Shown: in pieces, positions 56,318-64,000 of the stretch | Layout: every line of letters starts with the position of its first letter | Position numbering within the stretch: position 1 is the first letter of the stretch | From: Symsagittifera roscoffensis | Taxonomy: Eukaryota; Xenacoelomorpha; Acoela; Convolutidae | Assembly: GCF_963678635.1 (NCBI RefSeq) | Contig: NW_026971566.1 | Coordinates: 62,001-126,000, forward strand | Reading direction: 5' to 3' | Length of the DNA: 64,000 bases | Program-made: the position numbers and the translations under genes | Notes under the pieces: model-generated | Database searches by the model: none | Told to the model about the DNA's origin: nothing | Seen by the model: only the letters and a program-made list of their open reading frames with translations

Positions 56318-56906
56318 TTGAAAAGTGGCCGTCTCATTGCACAAGCCGAAGGGCATCCTCTTCCACTGGTACAATCCCAATTCGCACGCGAATCTAGTTT
56401 TATCTCTGTCCTTCTTCCGCAGAGGGACCTGCCAGAGGGCAGAACCTAAGTCCAATGTGGTGATGAACTTGGCATCACCAAGCTTAGATAGGCTCTCGTC
56501 TATTCGAGGTATCGGGTACGCATCTTTTATCGTTACCGCGTTAAAGTAACGAAAGTCGCAACAAAATCTAAACTGCCCCCCTTTCTTTTTCGCCATTACT
56601 ACCCCGCAAGCCCATGGCGATTTAGAGGGTTCTATCATGTCGTATTCAAGCAACATTTCTATTTCCGCTCGGCACGCTTCCGATTTGTGTGGCGTCATTC
56701 GCCTTGCGCCTTCCCTATGGGGAACGGCGCCCTCTTCTAGTTCGATTTCGTGTTCGACGAAATTACAGCAACCGATATCCGCCTTATGTTTTGAAAATAC
56801 ATCTGCGTTCCGATTTAGGAGGTCCCTCAATTTTTTGAAAGCTCCCTCACCTATTTTCCCTTTTAAGTGTTCTATCTCTGGCAAAACCGGTTTGTCAGAT
56901 TCTAGT
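56318..56906 (-). pseudogene. pol: Reverse transcriptase, N-terminal half
   Basis: Fingers and first palm part of a Ty3/gypsy RT: HEIELEEGAVPHREG, MLLEYDMIEPSKSPWACGVV, FRFCCDFRYFNAVTIKDAYP, FITTLDLGSALWQVPL (first catalytic Asp in TLDLG) and KRMPFGLCNETATFQ. The frame is shifted by one base relative to the protease block upstream (change near 56910-56925 at a CCCCTT run), and at the other end it runs into the inserted minisatellite at 56317. Confidence 0.9.
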
Positions 56907-58808
56907 TCATATGACGAAGGGGCGTTCCGGAATATTCGAGCAGCTTGATAAGCCGTCGTCCGTTTCGGATTTCATTGAAAACAATTTATGAATAGATTTT
57001 AATTCATTAATCCTCTTTAAAACTTTATCTTTATTGGCATGATAAGGACAGTCTTTCACACTATATTTCTTCAAGTTTTGTGTCTCCTCATAGTCGGTCC
57101 TCATCGGCAAAGCGTATCCAAGCTTCTTTCCACGCTGGATTGAAACCGTGGTGTCCAGTGTGTTCAACAACACACTGACACACAGTCCGTTTCGCGTTAC
57201 CGAGAAGCTCCGGCCTAAAATCACCGAACTCTGACTATTTGGATTCGGTACTAAGCAAACCTGTTTACTATCACTTAACGAATTCAAATTTCTCATTCTA
57301 AAAATTGCTACCACAGCTTGTCCTGGCTGTAGTTTTACTTTTCTATCCAAAAAAATTGGTACCTTGTTTTCGTCTGTCATTATCCCATTAATTGGTCTCT
57401 TAACATACTTTCGGTCGGGGTTTCTAATCCGTATCAGATCGTTGTTCAAATCAATCATCACGTCAAAATTCCTGACAAAATCTCTGCCCAAGATGAATTG
57501 GTCGGCGTCGTCCAGATTCTCTACCACCAGGAAGCTCATCCAAAGATCCCGTCCTCCCATGTGGAGGACCGTTATTGGTGTTCTTCCGGCTACGTAGATA
57601 GCTCCTCGATTGGCTGCGGCCAGTCGGAGATTCGTTGGAATTAGATCTTCCCGCGTGAAGCCCATTCTTTCCCAAGTTTTTATCGGCATCACACTCACTG
57701 CCGCTCCTGTGTCCAGAAGCCCTGTGACTCCGATTTTTTTTTCGTTGGTGTCGAGCAGATGTGCGGTCACATCTGCTTCATACCCAATGTGTACTGCGTC
57801 TTGTTCCATCATGGCGTCATGGCCTATCCTGCGGACTTTGAGTTCCTCCTCACCCAAATAGATCTGCTCCATTTGGTCATCATCTGTTGTTACATAAGTC
57901 CTGGTGTAGATACTGATTCCATCCACGTTCAGCATTACTTGATACGGCCCATAGACCTCTAGGTAGCGTCCATGAAGTTTCTTCATGCGAGGACCACCCG
58001 TCGTTAGTAGTGCTCCCACAGCTCTCGACTCGGTGCGTGGTTCCACCTGCCTCAGATAATCTGCATATGTGTCCAAATGCATCAAAGTGAACTCGGATGG
58101 TTCACTCAGATTTCTTAATACCTGGTGTCCAGCCACTGAGATTATCGACTGTATCTTGCTTCCTTGCGGCACCATGCCGAACCTCTGACCGGAGATCACA
58201 TTAAGTTTCATGCTCAAACTGCTTGGTGCTTTCGTTTCTTCGAACTCCGTTGCTTCGAAGGTATTCAGTTGCTCCTGAAGTTTCTCATTTTCCAGTTCAA
58301 GTTTCACTTTTTGCTCGATCTCTTTCGTCACCAGTTCCTGCTGCACTCTATTTAGAGCATCCCTCGCGGCTGCCTCATAATCGATCTTGAAGTCATCAGC
58401 CGCAGTTGCTGGTTCCGGCTCACGTGTCTCCTCTGTTACCGCTTGCATTTTCTTTGCCGCCAGCTCTTGAGGTTTATCCTTTCTGCGTGCCTCCGCTTCA
58501 CTCAAAAGTCGAGCCTTGCTGGCTTTCACTCCTGACAAAGCTTCGTCATGTCTTGGATGCTTGATGTCTGCCACTGCATCCCAGAATTGCGGAGAATCTG
58601 ATTTAAAATGACCTTCCAAGTTGCAAAAGAAACACCTCGGGCCGAATTTCGCAATTACTCCTCTCATGAAATCCTCATGGTCCAATTCTGACGCATCTTC
58701 GTCCACGAGGCTAAAGCCTATTGCTTGCATGCCTTGTTTGTAAGTTGGGCATGCTGACACATGATGGTCCGTTGAACTGCAATTGGCACAAGAACGTCTC
58801 TTGTCCAT
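56907..58808 (-). pseudogene. gag-pro: Gag nucleocapsid zinc knuckles, linker and aspartic protease
   Basis: 633 residues. The first knuckle is canonical CCHC (CANCSSTDHHVSAC; Cys 7, Cys 10, His 15, Cys 20). The second (CFFCNLEGHFKSDS; 59, 62, 67, 72) has Ser in place of the last Cys. A coiled coil follows at ~150-200 (EIEQKVKLELENEKLQEQL). The aspartic protease active site is LLDTGAAVS (~365), with FILGRDFVRNFD (~440) as the second conserved box. The open frame extends about 13 codons upstream of the first ATG to an in-frame TAG at an AG (GATAG/GAAATAG), which could be a splice acceptor. No capsid or matrix region is visible upstream. The frame ends by a shift at 56910-56925 into RT. Confidence 0.85.
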
Positions 58809-59000
58809 ATCATCCCTCGGTTTGTACCAATTGTTCCCAGGAAAATCTATTTCCTATCTTAATACATAGGTTGCTGACCGGATACTCTATAGTTTATGTC
58901 GATACATGGAGGTCCCTCTCTCCCTCACTCTTCTACTACTGAGGATGCAGCGGGCCCAACATCTGCTGAATAACCCGTGATTTCGCTGGTCGGAAGGGGA

Positions 59001-59015
59001 CCAGTTTTGACGCCA
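59001..59015 (-). promoter_or_regulatory. Candidate primer-binding site
   Basis: On the minus strand ATATTGGCGTCAAAACTGG precedes the gag-pro block by ~190 bp. TGGCG with a following GTCA-type sequence is the style of tRNA-primer sites directly after the 5' LTR in many animal gypsy elements. The sequence upstream does not end in CA and does not match the 3' end at 41242, so the LTR itself is not confirmed. Confidence 0.35.
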
Positions 59016-60025
59016 ATATCCGGATCGGGCGGACAAGAAGTTTTTTAATCCCATTGTAACCGGGAAATAATATGTTGAAACAAAAACTGACGTCGCACAA
59101 TGAGTTGAAGGTATTGCAGTCGAGGATACAAACTTCAGTTTTGCAGTCGTCGGTTTTGTGAGGGTCAAGTTCAAAGGCGCAAGCCACCAGAAGGAACCCA
59201 CCCGAATCACTTTTGCTGCAACTGATGCTCTGTCTACTTTCCGCGAGCATCAGAACAAAAGCATTTCTCTGTAACGGCTCAATTTTTCAATCAATCTTGA
59301 AAGCCTTGTAGCTAGTGGTTTTCAATTTATTCCTCAGTTTATATAAAAATTTAATATAATGGTGAGAAACGGAAACAACTCATGGTGTAGAGAAAAACAT
59401 TTCTGCCCTTATCATGATTAGTTTTGCTCATAATCGGGTGAATTGAATAGAAAAGTAACGTAAATCAAACTTAAACACAGAGTTGAAGCGGAGCTTTGAA
59501 CCACTTGCAACACGAAACAAGAAAAAAACTCGAAAAGGTCGAAAAAATTATTCTATCAAATTTTAAAAAGCTAGTTTTGAGACAGAAGAAAAACCTAGAC
59601 ACTAAAATTTGAAAAAATTTTCGGAATAAACCATGCCAAGCGGAAAAAAAAGAAAAAATACCGTAGCGGAAACACTGTCAGACGAAAAAAATTTATGAAA
59701 AGTTTCATGAAACGAAAAAAAAATTAGAAAAGTTATAAAAAGTTTTATGTCACCCTCACACTCAAAACACATAAACATTTTTCCACTCGTCAAACGACGC
59801 AGTCTGAGACCATTCACCCAAAAAGAATAGGCCAAAACATATAAAGCTGAAAGGAAAAAGAAAGAAAAAATGAAACTTCAAAAAGTCGAGTTTGTGAAAT
59901 CAAAACCAAATAGAAAGAAAACTCCCATGAGCGAATTATTTGTTTGTGAAAAAGTCTGGTAACCGGTTCAAAACACTTGCTGTCGCAAGTGTAACACAGA
60001 GGCGAGGCGGAGCTTCGCACCAATT
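59016..60025. other. AT-rich flank, no supported gene
   Basis: Only short shadow frames. A diverged direct repeat (AGTTGAAGCGGAGCTTTGAACCACTTGC near 59483 and AGGCGAGGCGGAGCTTCGCACCAATTGC near 60001) suggests fragments of an older repeat family. Confidence 0.4.
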
Positions 60026-60453
60026 GCGAAAACAAACATAGAGGAAGTACTAGAGGCCCAGCTAAAGCTGGAGATACCTGTTTCACAATTTATTGTACTG
60101 ATGCAGGATGACGTAGGTAATTTCAAAATAAATTTTAAGATGTGGTCTTCTCTCAAAACCTTAGTTGTTGTATTAAAAATTTTCGTGATATATTTTTAGT
60201 TGAAAATTTAAGGCATAGCATCTTATGCACGGAGGCTTCTCTCAACCTGTAAGCGCTGATGCAGGTTGAAGGTTTTTAATGGGTACATAATGGAAAATCT
60301 CCCCTTTCACAAACGAACAATTTTTTTTTCAAACGACGCAAATATAGGTTCATAATTTGATAAAACGTCATCCTGCATCAGTACAATAAATTGTGAAACA
60401 GGTATCTCCAGCTTTAGCTGGGCCTCTAGTATTTTTTCTATGTTTGTTTTCTA
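60026..60453. mobile_element. Inverted-repeat element, 65-bp perfect arms
   Basis: 60049-60113 and 60366-60430 are perfect reverse complements over 65 bp (CTAGAGGCCCAGCTAAAGCTGG to GCATCAGTACAATAAATTG region), extended outward with some mismatches to 60026 and 60453. The 252-bp centre has no gene. Size and structure fit a MITE or a foldback element. Confidence 0.85.
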
Positions 60454-60950
60454 TGTTAGTTAGTAAATTGAAAAAAACTGAAATTCAAAGGTGGGAAAAC
60501 TGGAAAAGAGTCTGACTGTTTCACTCTAAGCTAGGTCAAGTTTTCGGTACCGTAAAATTTGGAATGTTTCTATTAAGACTTTGGTCATTGAAGATTTTCC
60601 ATGGGGAACAAAATTTCGGAAATCGTTTGAGTAATTTTGGAAAAGAAAACTAAGTTTTGAAAAAAGAGAGAATTTTCCAAAAGGTCTATAAAAAAACGAA
60701 TTCCACTAACTTTTCCTAAATAACTGTTTTTACCGAACAGAAATTTTGAATTTTTTCAATGTTGTGGTTTACATTATCTAATCGAGAAGCGGACAAAAAG
60801 TTGTTAGGGCAAAGTTTTGGGCTATAAGTTCTAAAACTAAGTTTTTACGGCTCTCCCCTTTCACAAACGAACAAAATGATGAAAGTTTGTTTTTTTTTGT
60901 TCAAACGACGCAACTATAGGTTCACAGTTTGATAAAACAGACGCCGAAAC
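60299..60950 (+). repeat. Direct repeat shared by the two inverted-repeat elements
   Basis: CTCCCCTTTCACAAACGAAC, a T-run, TCAAACGACGCAA(A/C)TATAGGTTCA and TTTGATAAAAC occur at 60300-60365 and again at 60853-60940. The first copy lies inside the small element and the second inside the larger one, so they share internal sequence as well as being neighbours. Confidence 0.75.
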
Positions 60951-61408
60951 AATTTCGGCCGTAGAAAAAATCGAAGCAAAAAAAATATACAAAATCAGAG
61001 TTTTTGATTTTATAAATTACAATAAAGAACCAAAAACCTTTCCATTCTCAAAGATTTTTTGTTAAAAAGTGTCCAAGTTCAGATTTGCGAAGACTTGAGA
61101 TTTTTAAGTAATTTTTATTCTGCCTCCTCATTTACCACTATAAATTTGCAGCTCTTTTGCGGTAAACTTCCAATTTCTGGAAAAGTATGTTTTTGAAGCA
61201 AATTTTCCAGTTAAAAGTTATAACACAGCTAAAACATCTCTTTTTATAAACCGTTGTGAGTAGTTTTGGCCAAAATCTTCAATGACCAAAGTCTTGATAA
61301 AAACATTCCAGATTTTACGGTACCGAAAATTTGACCTAGCTTAGGGTGAAACAGTCAGACTCTTTTCCAGTTTTCCCACCTTTGAATTTCAGTTTTTTTT
61401 TAATTTAT
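60463..61408. mobile_element. Inverted-repeat element, ~135-bp arms
   Basis: Arms 60463-60597 and 61273-61408 are reverse complements with roughly 95% identity by eye (landmarks TTCAAAGGTGGGAAAACTGG, GGTACCGTAAAAT, ACTTTGGTCATTGAAGATT). The 675-bp centre is AT-rich without a transposase, so this would be a non-autonomous element. It lies directly beside the element at 60026-60453. Confidence 0.85.
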
Positions 61409-63099
61409 CAAACAGATACGGTCAAAGCCATACAAATGAGACAGTAACGTGCCGAGGGGGGGTTGTGGCGATCACCCCTTCTTCCCTGAAATTCAAGCGC
61501 GCGCCAAAAAACGCGATTTTTTGGTCAAAGTATTCAAAAAAGTGCCTAAAAACGCTTTTTTGCCCAGTTTTTCAAACATAAGCCTGCAGCGCAGAAAATG
61601 TGGCAGAACACGGTCTTTATAGTGCTTTGGAAGACCTCGGAAAAGCAATTTGATTGACCAAAAGACAGGATGACAAAATTTTCGAGTTTTTTGGCTTGTT
61701 TCAAAAAGGGCTTGTTTTTAATCAAAAATGTCAATCGTAAACTGTACTAGAAAGTCTGAATATTTTAGAGTCATCTATTTTTTTCTTCAAAATTCGAAAC
61801 TTGAGATGTTCTCAAAAAACGTCTTTTCTTCCTGTTAAGTTGCGTTCATTGATTTTTTTCCAACTGTCACAGTTTATCACCCTTGCGATAAGAAAGGGTA
61901 GTGCAATCGGATACTAGATTATCCCCCCCCATAAACAATTTTGCTATCAGGACTTATCTGAGCTCTTTTCCTGGAAGCCTTTGTTTGCAACAAAATTAAC
62001 CGCTATTGCTGTATTTTGTGCGTTTTTGCACTTTCATTATTTATCAAAATCGAAATTTGCTTTCGTTATGTTTGCCTATTCCTTAAAACTTCATTTTGTT
62101 TTTTTTTCTTTTCTTTTTTTTTGGTTGATATATTTTGACCCAATTCCTATCGGTTCGAGAAGCAAAAAAGTGAGTGTGTGTTTTGAAGGCGAGGGGCACC
62201 TAATAGTTTTTCATTAGCGTCCGCTTTTTTCCAAAATTTGTTTTTGTCTCAAAAATTTTCTACTGTTTTTTGACTTAGTGGCCTCTGGCGAACAAATAAA
62301 ATTTTTTTGTTTGTATTTTGAGGGTCAAGGGGATTTAATAATTTTGAAGGAGGGATCCTAATTTTTTTTCTTCGAATTTTAAAATTTTGATGAAAACATT
62401 TCTTTAGCTCAATGGAGGTCTGCTCAAGTTTTATCGGATTTGTGACCGCTTTCTAAAACTCTGCTGCGATATTTTTTACGCTTGCGAGAGCATGTGTCTT
62501 GTATTTGAGGATTAGATTTTTTCCGGTTATTAACTTGTTTTACAAATCTTGCTCTTCTTTCTTGCGTTATTACTGAATCTTAATAAATTGAAAATAAAAA
62601 TAAGCTATTTTTTCTCCCCGCCTGCGAAATGAGCAAGTAGATGTTTTTGCAACAAAATTGGAATGATTAAGCAAGTGGACTCATTAGGCTTTAACAAGCA
62701 CAATAGTATTAATATTTATCTTTGCGTTAAAATCCAGTTGTACTATTTGACGTTTTTCAAAAAGAGAACCTGATTCATGAAAATTATTGTAGATCTAGCT
62801 TTATTTTTGATTTTTTTCTCTTAATTTTTTTCGACCCTAGATTTTATTTCAAATAAGTCCACCATTTTTTTTCGACAGCGGTTTTTGTTTGTCTTCTAAG
62901 TTTTAATCAACCAAAAACTCTTCCCAATCAGTCAAAAACTAATTTTTTTTTCAAGTTTTTTTCTTTACCATTGCAATAAACAAGGGTATTGAAAGCAAGT
63001 ACTATAAATTTTTCCCCGTAAATAATTTTGTGCACAGAATGGTTAAGACTAGAAATGGTAAGTTCAGGTTCAAATCATTTAAAATCAATTTTATTTTGC
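61409..63099. other. AT-rich region, nothing recognisable
   Basis: No protein-like frame. A G7 run (61453-61461 region) and long T-runs are the only visible structure. Confidence 0.4.
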
Positions 63100-63176
63100 G
63101 TCTGCGACACACTTGTTCTGGAGGTAACGAATACGCCTGGGACCGAAAAGGTCTAAGTTCGAATCTGACCATACCA
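63100..63176 (+). ncRNA. tRNA-like block, possibly the head of a SINE
   Basis: The stretch has an A-box-like CTGGAGGTAACG, a stem-loop GGGACCGAAAAGGTCT in the position of an anticodon arm, and a B-box-like AAGTTCGAATC flanked by GGTC/GACC. The acceptor stem does not pair convincingly, so it is more likely a tRNA-derived SINE or pseudogene than a functional tRNA. Confidence 0.35.
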
Positions 63177-64000
63177 GTTTTTTTTGAACAAGAAATATTC
63201 CGTTTCATCAAAACATTCAGGATTTTTTTGTCTGCTTATGTTTTGTCGGTTTAGTTTCCACATCGTTTCGCTTGAAAACTTTAGTTTGCTCAAATAATTC
63301 GGCTTAATTTTTATCGGTTCAGTGACCTAGCTTTTCATCTTTTCAAGCTTTTTCTCGAAATAAGTTTTTTGTGCTTCCCTCTGGATCGTACCAAAAGCTA
63401 AACGTTTTTATAGAAAATAATTTTTTCCGTGACAAAAATTCTTATGGCAACGATCAAAAAATTTCGGCCTTCAAAAATCGGCTGACTAACCTCATGTTCC
63501 GTCGTTTTTTTTCTTTGTTTCTTTCAATTAAAATCTTAAAATGCTCCCATAACAAGAGTACACTTATACATATCAATGCACACATGAATGCCCTCAGGTC
63601 TATGTTCACGTTTTGATTTCAATTCAATTTCATTTACAAGAAATAGTCAAAGCGCACTATCCAAAAATGAGGCTGATATGGTGAGAAAAATCCTGATCAA
63701 CTTCTAGTTTCGAGGTGGAAATTAAATTTTAGATTTCTCAGCGGTGTAAAGATTTTCCTATTAATCCAGTTTTCTCAATTTGGGTTTTTTTTTATCAAAA
63801 GATTGTCAACAAAAATTGCTTATGAAATTCAAAAAGATCCAAAAGCGATATATTATGTTGTTTGAAACTCAAGAGTAATAATTTTTCGGAAAACTAGTCA
63901 TTTTTTTATCTTTCTTTAATCATTGATGTCTGTATGTTGTTCATCTTTTCTTCATTGCTAGCGACAGCGGCTTATAAGTAGAAAGTATTTTAGTATAAAG
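63177..64000. other. AT-rich region, nothing recognisable
   Basis: Short frames on both strands only; no repeat shared with the rest of the window was noticed. Confidence 0.4.

Larger units (their letters stand above)
41242..59015 (-). mobile_element. Large Ty3/gypsy-like element with two giant ORFs (inactive copy)
   Basis: Read on the minus strand from ~59 kb to 41242: a possible primer-binding site, zinc knuckles, aspartic protease, reverse transcriptase, RNase H, a long spacer, integrase, a macro domain, a ~380-bp gap, and a second coding block of ~8.8 kb with SGNH-hydrolase domains. The coding DNA is clearly richer in G+C than its surroundings. The left boundary is sharp, because an R2 copy is interrupted exactly at 41241/41242 and the element starts with TGTAACATTCG, fitting a TG...CA terminus. 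The right boundary is unclear and R2 does not resume there. Damage includes nonsense codons, frameshifts, an insertion in RT and an integrase deletion. Confidence 0.85.

Noticed and set aside
43083-58355. Dozens of plus-strand open frames across the large element
   Set aside because: They overlap better minus-strand frames that carry recognisable domains; balanced composition makes antisense frames long by chance.
58887-59250. 5' LTR at 58.9-59.3 kb
   Set aside because: No shared sequence with the presumptive 3' LTR at 41.2-42.9 kb could be found by eye; only a primer-site-like motif remains.
63002-63254. Opposed open frames of 69 and 74 residues
   Set aside because: They overlap the tRNA-like block on both strands and show no protein features.

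Overview
The window looks like repeat-dominated DNA from a multicellular animal, probably an invertebrate. It is AT-rich, splice-type signals are visible, bacterial operon signals are absent, and about 80% of it is mobile or tandemly repeated sequence. The taxon cannot be fixed from sequence alone. An appendicularian tunicate or another small marine invertebrate is only a guess, prompted by the A-rich env-bearing Ty3/gypsy element at the left end.

Layout. (1) 1-8.4 kb, plus strand: a decayed, A-rich Ty3/gypsy-type element with remnants of gag, protease, reverse transcriptase, RNase H, integrase and an envelope-like gene, broken by stops, frameshifts and an integrase deletion. Its 5' end lies outside the window. 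(2) 9.3-11.0 kb, plus strand: a coiled-coil protein gene, the only gene outside repeats that I can support. It starts at a splice-acceptor-like site, carries one frameshift and lies between inverted copies of a ~38-bp sequence. (3) 12-16.4 kb: AT-rich DNA with small and diverged duplications. (4) 16.4-41.2 kb: a large array of a ~887-bp unit (R1), first as 12 tandem copies, then interleaved with a second unit (R2) in composite blocks of ~2.4 kb. (5) 41.2-59.0 kb, minus strand: a GC-richer Ty3/gypsy-like element of about 17.8 kb inserted into an R2 copy. (6) 59-64 kb: AT-rich DNA with two nested inverted-repeat elements and a tRNA-like block.

The most interesting object is the minus-strand element. 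Its first coding block runs from zinc knuckles through aspartic protease, reverse transcriptase, RNase H and a ~480-residue spacer to integrase, and ends in a degenerate macro domain of the TARG1/OARD1 type. Its second block (51722 down to 42900) appears today as eight separate open frames. Frame arithmetic shows them to be one ancestral ORF of about 2,900 codons, cut by single nonsense codons (one of these junctions has two TAGs) and three frameshifts. That giant product carries an SGNH/GDSL-hydrolase domain and a second SGNH-like domain; the rest matches nothing I recognise. This copy is dead: it has a disrupted reverse transcriptase, an integrase deletion and no visible capsid region. It still shows a retroelement with two very large ORFs and an unusual set of accessory domains.

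The R1/R2 region shows satellite-like behaviour, with a nearly identical core of copies and more diverged edges. Each R1 unit carries clustered GATTATAATC palindromes, and R2 units carry short conserved frames, including a membrane-anchor-like frame on the minus strand.
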